This document shows, piece after piece, positions 43,736 to 52,369 of a stretch of DNA of 64,000 bases. The translations under genes were made by a program, and so were the position numbers. The notes below the pieces were generated by a model. It had not been told where the DNA came from, did not search any database, and worked only from the letters and a program-made list of their open reading frames with translations. Within the stretch, counting starts at the first letter, position 1. Each line of letters begins with the position of its first letter. Source of the stretch: Chromobacterium sinusclupearum (lineage in GTDB: Bacteria > Pseudomonadota > Gammaproteobacteria > Burkholderiales > Chromobacteriaceae); assembly GCF_002902845.1 (NCBI RefSeq), contig NZ_PPTF01000078.1, positions 82,563 to 146,562 on the forward strand, given 5' to 3'.

Positions 43736-43884
43736 TGTCTACCTTCCGGCATTGTCGCATTTATGTGATTTTATTGGCGCGAGCCCGCCTCCGGGATGGC
43801 GGGCAACTGCTGCAATCTTAGGCTCTGGCAGCAAGTTTAGCCAGATGTCACAACAGCCGCGCCCTGCGCCTGCCCTGAATGGGA

Positions 43885-44895
43885 TTACATCTGCGCGCTC
43901 TGTCCGGCCAGAATCTCCGCGATGCGCACGCAGTGGATGGCCGCGCCGGCTTTCACGTTGTCAGCCGACAGCCACAAGCTTAACACGTTGCCATGACGGC
44001 GCAGCCGGCTGATCCAGATCCCTTCGTTGCCCGTCGCTTCCATCGGCGTAATGTAGCCGCCGTGCTGTTCGCGGCCGACCACCTGCAATCCTGCTGCCTT
44101 GAGCCGATTTTGCACTTGTTCGAGGTCAAACTCTTTATGCAATTCGACTTGAACTGCCCAGGAATGGCCAAAAAACACCGGCACGCGCGCGCAGGTCACT
44201 TCCAGCTGTTGCGGCTGCAAATTCAGCAGGCGGGCGGTTTCATCGCGCACCGAACGCTCTTCTTCCGAATCGCCGTTGGCGTCAACCTCGCCGATCTGCG
44301 GCAGCACGTTGAAGGCGATGCGCTTAGCGTAGACATTGACCTCGGCGTCGCGGTGCGTAAACAGCGCCGTGGTCTGGTCAGCCATTTCCTCCATCGCCTT
44401 CTGGCCGCTGCCGGAAACTGCCTGGTAGGTGGATACCGTGACGCGCGCGATGCCCAGCGGCAGCAGCGGCGCCAGGGCCAGGGCCAGCGGCGTCACCGTG
44501 CAGTTGGGCACGGCCACCAGCGGCGCGCGGCCCAGGTCTTGCAGCTCGGCGGCGTTGATCGCCGGCGCCACCAGCGGCACGCCGGCGTCGTGGCGGAAAG
44601 CGGAGCTGAAATCCACCACCGCCGCGCCGGCGTCGCGCGCCTGCGGCACGTATTGGCGCGAGATGTCGCCGCCGGCGGCGAAGATGGCCAGACCGACGTT
44701 CTCGAAATTGAACTCGTCCACCGGATGCACGTCCAGCTCCAGATTGCCCAGCGACACGGTGCTGCCGTCCTGCTCGGCGCTGTCTACCGCAAACACGCGG
44801 GCAGCCGGGAAATTGCGCTCGGCCAGCAGTTCCAGCACGGCCTGGCCCACCAGGCTGGTGGCGCCCACCACGGCAATTTGCAGAGAAGTCGACAT
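43885..44895 (-). CDS. aspartate-semialdehyde dehydrogenase-like protein (USG-1 type)
   Basis: A 336-residue homologue of aspartate-semialdehyde dehydrogenase with VVGATSLVGQAVLELL at the N-terminus, AVPNCTVTPLALALAP with the catalytic cysteine, and TYQAVSGSGQKAMEEM. This branch (E. coli 'USG-1'/Asd2-like) lies next to asd or fimV in many proteobacteria; whether it makes aspartate semialdehyde in vivo is doubtful given the full asd gene just upstream. It is cut off from asd by a strong terminator, hence has a separate promoter. The catalytic Cys is kept here. Confidence 0.85.
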   Translation of the reverse strand: MSTSLQIAVVGATSLVGQAVLELLAERNFPAARVFAVDSAEQDGSTVSLGNLELDVHPVDEFNFENVGLAIFAAGGDISRQYVPQARDAGAAVVDFSSAFRHDAGVPLVAPAINAAELQDLGRAPLVAVPNCTVTPLALALAPLLPLGIARVTVSTYQAVSGSGQKAMEEMADQTTALFTHRDAEVNVYAKRIAFNVLPQIGEVDANGDSEEERSVRDETARLLNLQPQQLEVTCARVPVFFGHSWAVQVELHKEFDLEQVQNRLKAAGLQVVGREQHGGYITPMEATGNEGIWISRLRRHGNVLSLWLSADNVKAGAAIHCVRIAEILAGQSAQM

Positions 44896-44946
44896 ATCTT
44901 GTTCCTATCGTTACCGCCGACGGCGCGGGCCGCCGGCATTCCAATG

Positions 44947-44970
44947 CGAAAAGGGCACCGAAGTGCCCTT
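44947..44970 (-). terminator. intrinsic terminator after asd
   Basis: On the minus strand AAGGGCAC-TTCG-GTGCCCTT (44951-44970) forms an 8-bp stem with a stable UUCG tetraloop and runs into TTTTCGC. Confidence 0.88.
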
Positions 44971-45025
44971 GAGTTCTGTCAGCCCCGGCAAGCGCCGGAG
45001 CGAGGCTTGACGCCTATTCTACCCG

Positions 45026-46132
45026 TCAGCGCGCGATCAGGATACGCAGCATGCGGCGCAGCGGCTCGGCCGCGCCCCACAGCAACTGATCGCCGATCAC
45101 GAAGGCGGACAAGTACTCGCCGCCCATGTTCAGCTTGCGCACGCGGCCGACGCCGACTTGCAGCCCGCCGGTGATGGCCGCCGGGGTCAGTTCCTTGACC
45201 GAGATTTCTCGATCGTTCGGCACCCACTTCACCCAGTCGTTGCCGGACTTGATGATGGCTTCGATCTCGTCCAGCGGCAGGTCTTTCTTCAGCTTAACCG
45301 TCAGCGCCAGGCTGTGGCAGCGCATGGCGCCGATGCGCACGCACAGGCCATCCACCGGAATCACGCTGGCGGTGCCGAGAATCTTGTTGACCTCGGCCTG
45401 GCCCTTCCACTCTTCCTTGGACTGGCCGTTGTCCAGCTGCTTGTCGATCCACGGGATCAGGCCGCCGGCCAGCGGCGCGCCGAAGTACTCGGTCGGCACG
45501 TCTCCGCGGATGGCCTGGGCCACCTTGCGGTCGATGTCCAGAATGGCGGACGACGGCGTGGCCAACTCCTCAGCCACGGCAGCATGGATCGCTCCCATGC
45601 CCTTGAGCAGTTCGCGCATGTGGTTGGCGCCGCCGCCGGAGGCCGCCTGGTAGGTCATGGACGATACCCAGTCGACCAGGCCTTCGCGGAACAGGCCGTT
45701 CATGCCCATCAGCATGATGGAGTTGGTGCAGTTGCCGCCGATGTAGTTCTTGACGCCCTTTGCCAGCCCCTGCTCGATCAGTCCCTGGTTGACTGGATCC
45801 AGCACGATGATGGAGTCCGCTTCCATCCGCAGCGTGGAGGCGGCGTCGATCCAGTAGCCGGTCCAGCCGGCAGCGCGCAGCTTGGCGTAGACCTCGGTGG
45901 TGTAGTCGCCGCCCTGGCAGGTGACGATCACGTCCATCGCCTTCAGTTCATCGATATTGCCTGCATCTTTCAAGGCCGGCACTTCGCGGCCGATGTCCGG
46001 CGCTTTGCCGCCGACATTGGAAGTGGTGAAGAACACCGGTTCGTCGATGGCGGCGAAGTCGTTTTCTTCGCGCATGCGTTGCATCAGCACGGAACCGACC
46101 ATGCCGCGCCAGCCTACAAAGCCTACTCTCAC
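45026..46132 (-). CDS. asd: aspartate-semialdehyde dehydrogenase
   Basis: This 368-residue enzyme starts with GTG at 46132 (CAGGAG before it). Marker segments are VGFVGWRGMVGSVLMQRM (NADP site), GGNCTNSIMLMGMNGLF with the catalytic cysteine, and MRCHSLALTVKLKK with the histidine region. It converts aspartyl phosphate to aspartate semialdehyde for lysine, threonine, methionine and diaminopimelate. It belongs to the gamma/beta proteobacterial type (E. coli Asd). It is followed by a terminator and then by the USG-1-like paralogue. Confidence 0.97.
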   Translation of the reverse strand: MRVGFVGWRGMVGSVLMQRMREENDFAAIDEPVFFTTSNVGGKAPDIGREVPALKDAGNIDELKAMDVIVTCQGGDYTTEVYAKLRAAGWTGYWIDAASTLRMEADSIIVLDPVNQGLIEQGLAKGVKNYIGGNCTNSIMLMGMNGLFREGLVDWVSSMTYQAASGGGANHMRELLKGMGAIHAAVAEELATPSSAILDIDRKVAQAIRGDVPTEYFGAPLAGGLIPWIDKQLDNGQSKEEWKGQAEVNKILGTASVIPVDGLCVRIGAMRCHSLALTVKLKKDLPLDEIEAIIKSGNDWVKWVPNDREISVKELTPAAITGGLQVGVGRVRKLNMGGEYLSAFVIGDQLLWGAAEPLRRMLRILIAR

Positions 46133-46519
46133 TGTAAATCTCCTGAGTCTGTCCTAAGTCCGATTCGTGAATCGCGCCCCGTCTTGCGCGGAGCGGCGAT
46201 GAAATTTTTGTTACCTCATTGTGCAGTGCGCCACCGCGTCAGGCAATGGGGTGAATCGTTTTTATTGTGAAGGTCATCGGAACAATCGATTCAGGCCACG
46301 TGAACAATCCGCAGCCGGCCTGGGAGCAGGCATGAGTGCCGTTAATACGCGACATCGCTTGCCGAGAACATTGCTTATTTATTCGCGCGGCGCCACGCGC
46401 ATCACGACGCCTCCAGACATCAGAAAAATGCATCCTTTCATTAACGCCGTCCGGCCGAATGCAAAACCGGCGCGTCCGCACAAGCGAACCACGCCGGTTA
46501 TCGCCGATCGGAAAATGGC
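46133..46519. other. intergenic region between leuB and asd
   Basis: This 387-nt region should hold the asd promoter and the leuB terminator. On the minus strand I see no ORF I would defend. A bulged inverted repeat is present: TGAATCG (46252-46258) plus ATTGT (46264-46268), interrupted by TTTTT, matches ACAATCGATTCA at 46282-46293. Several in-frame stretches exist but they are arginine-rich shadows running into leuB. Confidence 0.4.
46463..46499 (-). terminator. weak terminator after leuB
   Basis: AACCGGCG (46465-46472) and CGCCGGTT (46492-46499) form an 8-bp stem with a long loop; on the minus strand it ends in TTTTGC. Confidence 0.45.
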
Positions 46520-47584
46520 TTACAGCGCCGCCACCACCGCGTCGCCCATGCCGGAGCAGCTGACCTTCTCGCAACCGGATTCGTAGATGTCGGCGGTGCG
46601 ATATCCTTGCGCCAGCACCTTCTTCACCGCGTTTTCCACGCGCTGCGCGGCGGCTTCCTCGCCAAAGCTGTAGCGCAGCATCATGGCGGCGGACAGGATG
46701 GTGGCCAGCGGGTTGGCCAGGTTCTGGCCGGCGATGTCCGGCGCCGAGCCGTGGCTGGGCTCGTACAGGCCTTTGTTGTTCTGGTCGAGGGACGCCGATG
46801 GCAGCATGCCGATGGAACCGGTCAGCATCGAGGCCTCGTCGGACAGGATATCGCCGAAGATATTGCCGGTGACCATCACGTCGAATTGCTTGGGGTTGCG
46901 CACCAGTTGCATCGCCGCGTTGTCCACGTACATGTGGCTGAGCTCCACCTGCGGATACTCGCGCGCCACGTCTATCATGATCTCTTTCCAGAACTCGGTG
47001 GTTTCCAGCACATTGGCCTTATCCACCGAACAGAGCTTTTTATTGCGCTTCATGGCGATGCCGAAAGCAACGTGGGCGATGCGGCGCACTTCGCTCTCGC
47101 TGTAGCGCATGGTGTTGTAGGCCTCGCGCTCGCCCAGTTCGTTGACGGCGATGCCGCGCGGCTGGCCGAAGTAGATGTCACCGGTCAACTCGCGCACGAT
47201 CATGATGTCCAGCCCGGCCACCACTTCCGGCTTCAGCGTGGACGCGTTGGCCAGCTCCGGATACAGGATGGCTGGCCGCAGATTGGCGAACAGCCCCAGG
47301 TCCTTGCGGATGGCCAACAAGCCGCGCTCCGGCCGCAGCGGACGCTCCAGTTTGTCGTATTGCGGGCCGCCGACGGCGCCCAGCAGCACCGCGTCGGCTT
47401 CGCGGCACAGTTTCTGCGTCGCCTCCGGATAAGGCGCGCCGTATTGGTCATAAGCCGCGCCGCCCAAGGGCGCGTGTTCGGTCTCGATTTTCAGGCCGTC
47501 GCGGCGCAATACGTCCAGCACGCGTTCGGCCTGGGCGATGATTTCCGGACCGATGCCGTCACCCGGCAGAATGGCGATTTTCAT
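46520..47584 (-). CDS. leuB: 3-isopropylmalate dehydrogenase
   Basis: A 354-residue decarboxylating dehydrogenase: MKIAILPGDGIGPEI, RPERGLLAIRKDLGLFANLRPA, RELTGDIYFGQPRG, and NIFGDILSDEASMLTGSIGMLPSASL with the metal-binding aspartates. It oxidises 3-isopropylmalate in leucine synthesis. Unusually for a tight leu operon, it is separated from leuD by three small genes of other families. Confidence 0.97.
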   Translation of the reverse strand: MKIAILPGDGIGPEIIAQAERVLDVLRRDGLKIETEHAPLGGAAYDQYGAPYPEATQKLCREADAVLLGAVGGPQYDKLERPLRPERGLLAIRKDLGLFANLRPAILYPELANASTLKPEVVAGLDIMIVRELTGDIYFGQPRGIAVNELGEREAYNTMRYSESEVRRIAHVAFGIAMKRNKKLCSVDKANVLETTEFWKEIMIDVAREYPQVELSHMYVDNAAMQLVRNPKQFDVMVTGNIFGDILSDEASMLTGSIGMLPSASLDQNNKGLYEPSHGSAPDIAGQNLANPLATILSAAMMLRYSFGEEAAAQRVENAVKKVLAQGYRTADIYESGCEKVSCSGMGDAVVAAL

Positions 47585-47594
47585 GGTGTTTTCC

Positions 47595-47951
47595 TTATTC
47601 CCGTTTGTCTGATTTCGGTTTGTCTTCGTCGCGCTGGGTCAGCCGCTCCACCAGCGCCTTTTCGCAACACTTGAATACGATATAGGCCGCCATCGCGGCA
47701 TAGCCGGACAGCAACAATTCACCCAACTGGCGCAGCGCGCCATCCATCGCCGCCTGCCAGCCCGCCTCAAGCCAAAGCTTAAGGTTCAATTGCAGCACCA
47801 GGGCCAGATTGATGGTGCCAAGCCCGAACAGCAGAAAGCTCAAACCCAGCAGCAGAAAAGCCGCCGCCGGGTGGCGATGCAGCCAGGCCATCCAGCCGCG
47901 TCGCGCCCCGGCCTCCTTCCCGCCTCCATCCTCACGCCTGACTGGTTTCAT
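47595..47951 (-). CDS. small membrane protein of unknown function
   Basis: A 118-residue protein with two predicted membrane helices (AAAFLLLGLSFLLFGLGTIN and ELLLSGYAAMAAYIVF), a basic N-terminus and a charged C-tail (VERLTQRDEDKPKSDKRE). No family recognised. It overlaps the end of the upstream pyridoxamine-oxidase-like gene by 20 nt and precedes leuB by 10 nt, so it is part of the leu transcript; this placement may only reflect shared transcription. Confidence 0.7.
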   Translation of the reverse strand: MKPVRREDGGGKEAGARRGWMAWLHRHPAAAFLLLGLSFLLFGLGTINLALVLQLNLKLWLEAGWQAAMDGALRQLGELLLSGYAAMAAYIVFKCCEKALVERLTQRDEDKPKSDKRE

Positions 47952-48513
47952 CCACGCTTACCAATCCGCTTTTCTGGGCGATGCCGGTTGGCAGACCATC
48001 CAGGCTCACGCCGTTGCGGTTTCGCCAATACTCGCGTATGCCCGGCGCGCGCTTGGCACGGGCCCAGTCGTTCAACTGCTCCCGCTCGCCCTGGTATTGA
48101 TAGCAAGGCACAGCCATGCCGCAGGAAGCCTGCACCAGCTCCACATCCAGCAGGAAAACCTGGCGCGCGCCCGGCAAGGGGTCGAACAGGCCGTAATAAT
48201 CGGCCCAGTCCGGGTCACCCTGATGAATCGCCCGTGCCCGCCCATACAGGCGCAGGATCAGCGGCTTGCCATCAAAGGCGCAGAACATCAAGGTCATGCG
48301 CGGGTGATGCTCGATGTGGCTAGCCGTTTCATTGCCGCTGCCGGTCACGTTCAGCCAGGCCACCTGGTTCGGCCCCAGCACCCGCAGCGAGTCCATGCCC
48401 TTGGGCGACAGGTTGACATGGCCATCCGCCATGGCGGTAGCGACGAAAAACAGTTTTTGTCCGGCGATGAACTCGTGGTGCGAATCCTGCAACTCCTGAT
48501 AACGCTGCCCCAT
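47932..48513 (-). CDS. pyridoxamine 5'-phosphate oxidase family (FMN-binding) protein
   Basis: This 193-residue split-barrel flavin protein begins HHEFIAGQKLFFVATAMADGHVNLSPKG, with NYLDVTG-like NVTGSGNETASHI and LILRLYGRARAIH segments typical of the pyridoxamine-phosphate-oxidase-like family that is found as stand-alone proteins. The enzymatic role is unknown; not PdxH, which has different substrate residues. Its 3' end overlaps the small membrane protein gene by 20 nt. Confidence 0.82.
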   Translation of the reverse strand: MGQRYQELQDSHHEFIAGQKLFFVATAMADGHVNLSPKGMDSLRVLGPNQVAWLNVTGSGNETASHIEHHPRMTLMFCAFDGKPLILRLYGRARAIHQGDPDWADYYGLFDPLPGARQVFLLDVELVQASCGMAVPCYQYQGEREQLNDWARAKRAPGIREYWRNRNGVSLDGLPTGIAQKSGLVSVDETSQA

Positions 48514-48562
48514 GCCGCGCCTCCCTCAGCAATGATTGTGGTTTACGGGATGCAGGTTTGCC

Positions 48563-48958
48563 TTAGGCAAAATGCTCCGCGTCTTCCGGCACCGCCACCC
48601 ACCCATGCTTCCTCTCCTCATAAACCGACACGCTGGGCGCCGGGAAACCTGGATCGGCAAACGCGCCTACCGGTATCGCCACAAACTCGTCCAGCCCTTC
48701 CGGCTCGTAATACACGGTAGCGCCGCAAGTCGGGCAGAAGTGGAATTTGACGCGCGAGCCTTCATCGCCCACCCGGACGTAGACGGTGGAATGGCCGGCG
48801 ATGCCGACGTCCTTGCGGTAAAAGCGGGCCTGCTGGCCAAAAACGCTGCCGGTGCGGCGCTGGCAGGCCAGACAGTGGCAGATGGAGACGCGCACCAGCT
48901 CGCCTGTTACTTGGGCGGTGAGCTGGCCGCAGCTGCATGCGGCAAGGCGGTTGGGCAT
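48563..48958 (-). CDS. GFA (glutathione-dependent formaldehyde-activating) family protein
   Basis: A 131-residue zinc protein with the GFA cysteine pattern CSCGQL, CHCLACQRRTGSVFG and FHFCPTCGATVYY. Members share the Gfa fold, but most are of unknown reaction; formaldehyde activation is proven for few. The ATG at 48958 is chosen since GGAAGAG lies before it; an ATG eight codons earlier has no ribosome site. Same strand and direction as the leu genes around it. Confidence 0.88.
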   Translation of the reverse strand: MPNRLAACSCGQLTAQVTGELVRVSICHCLACQRRTGSVFGQQARFYRKDVGIAGHSTVYVRVGDEGSRVKFHFCPTCGATVYYEPEGLDEFVAIPVGAFADPGFPAPSVSVYEERKHGWVAVPEDAEHFA

Positions 48959-49045
48959 GGAGTGGCTCTTCCAATGGTTCATGCAGGGTGGAGCGGGCGC
49001 CTTCGCAGGACGCGCCCACCGCGCGGGCGCTGACCAGTTATCGAT

Positions 49046-49684
49046 TCAAGCAAACAGCCAGGGCTGCTCGACGCGGCGCTTGGCTTCGAAGGCCTTGATT
49101 TCGTCCGCATGCTGCAAGGTCAGGCCGATTTCATCCAGGCCGCCCAAGAGACAATGCTTGCGGTGCTCGGTGATGTCGAATAGAAAGGCCTGACCAGACG
49201 GGGTGAACACGGTCTGCGCCGCCAGGTCCACCGTCAGGCTATAGCCCGGCGTGGCCTCGCATTCGCGGAACAGCTGGTCCACGATGTCCGCCGCCAGCAC
49301 GATGGGCAGCAGGCCGTTCTTGTAACAGTTGTTGAAGAAGATGTCGGCAAAGCTGGGGGCGATCACCGCGCGGAAGCCCTGGTCATCCAACGCCCACGGC
49401 GCATGCTCGCGGCTGGAGCCGCAGCCGAAGTTTTCCCGCGCCAGCAGGATCTGGGCGCCTTGGTAGCGCGGCTGGTTCAGCACGAAGTCCGGATTCAGCG
49501 GCCGCAGGCTGTTGTCCATGCCGGGTTCGCCGTGATCCAGATAGCGCCATTCGTCGAACAGATTGGGGCCGAAGCCGGACCGCTTGATCGACTTCAAAAA
49601 CTGCTTGGGAATGATGGCGTCGGTATCGACATTGGCGCGGTCCAACGGACAGACCAGGCCCTGCAAGGTGGTGAATGCTTTCAT
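49046..49684 (-). CDS. leuD: 3-isopropylmalate dehydratase small subunit
   Basis: A 212-residue LeuD: PLDRANVDTDAIIPKQFLK at the N-terminus, and ILLARENFGCGSSREHAPWAL, the swivelling-domain signature that carries the substrate-binding serine/arginine. It forms isopropylmalate isomerase with LeuC in leucine synthesis. In this window an entericidin-like gene lies between leuC and leuD. Confidence 0.97.
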   Translation of the reverse strand: MKAFTTLQGLVCPLDRANVDTDAIIPKQFLKSIKRSGFGPNLFDEWRYLDHGEPGMDNSLRPLNPDFVLNQPRYQGAQILLARENFGCGSSREHAPWALDDQGFRAVIAPSFADIFFNNCYKNGLLPIVLAADIVDQLFRECEATPGYSLTVDLAAQTVFTPSGQAFLFDITEHRKHCLLGGLDEIGLTLQHADEIKAFEAKRRVEQPWLFA

Positions 49685-49714
49685 ATTGCGCTCCCTGTTC
49701 AGGATGGCGCGGGG

Positions 49715-49900
49715 TTACTCGGCGGTGCGCTTGATCGCTTCGCCGCCTTTTTCCACCGCGTTGCCGATCGCCTTGCCAGCCTTCTGCAGCCCATGCTCCA
49801 CAGCCTGCCCGCCTTCCTTGGCGTCGGTCTTGATGCCTTGCACGGTGTTGCAGCCGCCCAGCAGCAGGGCCAGGCTCAGCCAGACAATCGGTTTGTTCAT
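49715..49900 (-). CDS. entericidin-like small lipoprotein
   Basis: A 61-residue lipoprotein precursor. MNKPIVWLSLALLLGGC holds a lipobox (LGGC), and the mature part NTVQGIKTDAKEGGQAVEHG, with its two similar amphipathic helices, resembles the entericidin EcnA/EcnB family. In enterics EcnA/EcnB form an antidote/toxin pair acting at the envelope, but only one gene is present here. Start MNKP at 49900 has GGAG upstream. Its position between leuC and leuD is found elsewhere in beta-proteobacteria as I recall. Confidence 0.85.
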   Translation of the reverse strand: MNKPIVWLSLALLLGGCNTVQGIKTDAKEGGQAVEHGLQKAGKAIGNAVEKGGEAIKRTAE

Positions 49901-50004
49901 GATGCGATGCTCCATATTGCGATGGACAGCCTTTCTGTCCGACAGGATTGAATTGATCAGACATGCATTCTACCCTGTAGTCGCCGGCGGTCCATCGCCG
50001 CCGC

Positions 50005-51420
50005 TCACTGCGCGGCCAGGCGCCTCACGTCGACGAAATGGCCAGCCACCGCCGCCGCCGCCGCCATCGCCGGACTCACCAGATGGGTGCGCCCGCCCTG
50101 CCCCTGTCGGCCTTCGAAATTGCGGTTGGAGGTGGAGGCGCAGCGCTCGCCCGGCAGCAGCCGGTCGGCGTTCATCGCCAGGCACATCGAACAGCCCGGC
50201 TCGCGCCATTCAAAGCCGGCAGCGGTGAAAATCTTGTCCAAGCCCTCGGCCTCGGCCTGCGCCTTGACCAGGCCGGAGCCCGGCACCACCAGCACCTGCT
50301 TGACGTTGGCGGCCTTTTGCCGCCCCTTGGCCACAGCCGCGGCCTCGCGCAAGTCCTCGATGCGGCTGTTGGTACAGGAACCGATGAACACCACATCCAC
50401 CGGTATCTGATCGATGGGCGTATCAGCCTCCAGGCCCATATAGGCCAGCGCGCGCTCGATGCCGGCCTTCTTCACCGGATCATTTTCGCGCGCCGGATTC
50501 GGCACCTTGCCGCCCACGTCCACCACCATTTCCGGCGAAGTGCCCCAGGTGACCTGAGGTTGGATGTCGGCAGCCTGCAGGACGATCACTTCGTCGAAAT
50601 GCGCGCCGTCGTCGGAATGCAGCGTGCGCCAGTAAGCCACGGCCGCGTCCCACTGCTCGGCCTTCGGCGCGTACGGACGTCCCTTCACGTATTCAATGGT
50701 CTTGTCGTCCACCGCCACCAGGCCAGAACGCGCGCCGCCTTCGATCGCCATATTGCACAGCGTCATGCGGCCTTCCATCGACAGACTGCGAATGGCCTCG
50801 CCGCCAAACTCGATGGCGTAACCGGTGCCGCCGGCGGTGCCGATCTTGCCGATGATGGCCAGCGCCACGTCCTTGGCGGTGACGCCCGCGCCCAGTTGGC
50901 CGTCCACGCGCACCAGCATGTTCTTGGACTTCTTGGCCACCAGGCATTGCGTGGCCATCACATGCTCCACCTCGGAGGTGCCGATGCCGTGCGCCAGCGC
51001 GCCGAAAGCGCCATGGGTGGAGGTGTGGCTGTCGCCGCACACCACGGTCATGCCAGGCAGCGTGGCGCCCTGCTCCGGCCCCATCACATGGACGATGCCC
51101 TGACCCTTGTCTTTGAACGGGAAGTAAGCCAGCGCGCCGAATGCCTTGATGTTGGCGTCCAGCGTTTCCACCTGTTGGCGGGAAATCGGGTCCTTGATGC
51201 CTTCATCCCAGTGGTCGGTCGGCGTGTTGTGATCCGCGGTGGACACCACGGAATCCACGCGCCACAGCTTGCGGCCGGCCAGTTTCAGGCCTTCAAATGC
51301 CTGCGGGCTAGTCACTTCGTGCACCAGGTGGCGGTCGATATACAACAGCGCCGTGCCATCGGCTTCCTGTCGCACTACATGGCTGTTCCACAATTTGTCG
51401 TACAAGGTTTGCGCGGTCAT
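50005..51420 (-). CDS. leuC: 3-isopropylmalate dehydratase large subunit
   Basis: This 471-residue aconitase-family subunit starts MTAQTLYDKLWNSHVV at 51420 and has VCGDSHTSTHGAFGALAHG, FIGSCTNSRIEDLREAA and PGCSMCLAMN, which carry the three 4Fe-4S cysteines, then GERCASTSNRNFEGRQG. It isomerises 2- to 3-isopropylmalate with LeuD. First gene of the minus-strand leu block, with a divergent MmyB-type regulator next to it. No leucine-rich attenuator peptide was found upstream. Confidence 0.97.
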   Translation of the reverse strand: MTAQTLYDKLWNSHVVRQEADGTALLYIDRHLVHEVTSPQAFEGLKLAGRKLWRVDSVVSTADHNTPTDHWDEGIKDPISRQQVETLDANIKAFGALAYFPFKDKGQGIVHVMGPEQGATLPGMTVVCGDSHTSTHGAFGALAHGIGTSEVEHVMATQCLVAKKSKNMLVRVDGQLGAGVTAKDVALAIIGKIGTAGGTGYAIEFGGEAIRSLSMEGRMTLCNMAIEGGARSGLVAVDDKTIEYVKGRPYAPKAEQWDAAVAYWRTLHSDDGAHFDEVIVLQAADIQPQVTWGTSPEMVVDVGGKVPNPARENDPVKKAGIERALAYMGLEADTPIDQIPVDVVFIGSCTNSRIEDLREAAAVAKGRQKAANVKQVLVVPGSGLVKAQAEAEGLDKIFTAAGFEWREPGCSMCLAMNADRLLPGERCASTSNRNFEGRQGQGGRTHLVSPAMAAAAAVAGHFVDVRRLAAQ

Positions 51421-51488
51421 GTTGCGGCTCCTCGGGTCGTCGTTGCACACATCTTTGACCAGCTTTGATCCTGTTACAAGATAAGCCG

Positions 51489-51502
51489 TTATACTGGTAT
51501 AA
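51489..51502. promoter_or_regulatory. palindrome upstream of the MmyB-type regulator
   Basis: TTATACTGGTATAA is palindromic apart from its central two bases and lies 20 nt before the regulator ATG, in the leuC/regulator intergenic region. It is a candidate autoregulatory operator; it also overlaps possible -10 elements for the plus strand. Confidence 0.4.
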
Positions 51503-51521
51503 AAACCAACAGGATCGCCAT

Positions 51522-52298
51522 ATGGAATCATCCTCGTCCACGCCGCTTGGCGCCTTTCTGCGCGCCCACCGCGAACGACTGACGCCGCAACAGGCTGGCC
51601 TGCCCAGCGGCCCGCGCCGCCGCGCCAAAGGCTTGCGGCGCGAGGAAGTGGCGCAACTGGCCGGCATCAGCCCCACCTGGCTCACCTGGCTGGAACAGGG
51701 CCGTACCGAGTCGGTGTCGGCCCATACCCTGAGCCGGCTGGCCGCCGCGCTGCAATTATCCGGGGCAGAAATCGACTACCTATTTGACCTGGCCGGCCTG
51801 AAAAACCCCAAGGACAAGCGCGCCGAGGCCAACCCGCAAGCGCGGGAAATCCTGGAAGCCATGTTGCCGCACATCGCCATCCCGGCCTATGTGCTGGACC
51901 GCCATTGGCGGGCCGTCGCCTGGAACGCGGCGGCGGAACAGTTGTTTTGCGGCTGGCTGGGCAATCCGGAAGCCAGCCGCAGCCAACTCGACTTCATCTT
52001 CCTGACGCCGGAGGCGAAGACCTTCATCGACAACTGGCCGGAACGGGCGCGGCGCATCGTGGCGGAGCTGCGGGCAGACCTGGGCCAGCAACTGGATAAT
52101 GTGGAAACGGCGGCCATGCTGGAGAGGCTGCGCCGGGAAAGCGCGGACTTTGAATGTTTCTGGCAGCAACAGGATGTGCTGGAACGCGAAGGCGGCGAAC
52201 GCGCCTTCCATCATCCGGCGCTTGGCCGGCTGCACAAGCGCCAGATCACGTTGCGGCCGGCCAATGCCCCGGAACTGAAGCTGGTGATGCTGTTATGA
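51522..52298 (+). CDS. XRE-family regulator with MmyB-like ligand domain
   Basis: Transcriptional regulator of 258 residues. The N-terminal half is a Cro/C1-type helix-turn-helix (about 10-85; GLRREEVAQLAGISPTWLTWLEQGRTESVS), the C-terminal half is an MmyB-type ligand-binding domain (about 105-258; YVLDRHWRAVAWNAAAEQLF, DNVETAAMLERLRRES, FHHPALGRL). Such proteins bind lipids or small molecules and often control a neighbouring oxidoreductase or transporter. AGGATCGCC precedes the ATG. The downstream gene is an unknown secreted protein. Confidence 0.88.
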   Translation: MESSSSTPLGAFLRAHRERLTPQQAGLPSGPRRRAKGLRREEVAQLAGISPTWLTWLEQGRTESVSAHTLSRLAAALQLSGAEIDYLFDLAGLKNPKDKRAEANPQAREILEAMLPHIAIPAYVLDRHWRAVAWNAAAEQLFCGWLGNPEASRSQLDFIFLTPEAKTFIDNWPERARRIVAELRADLGQQLDNVETAAMLERLRRESADFECFWQQQDVLEREGGERAFHHPALGRLHKRQITLRPANAPELKLVMLL

Positions 52299-52369
52299 CG
52301 TTGATGTATCATATTGCACTCATTCGCCCGCATGGCTCGCGGCGTTTGGCAATGTGAAAAAGGAAAATC

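Noticed and set aside
46239..46574. 111-codon minus-strand ORF in the leuB-asd gap
   Set aside because: It overlaps the leuB end in another frame, is arginine-rich and has no ribosome site or family.
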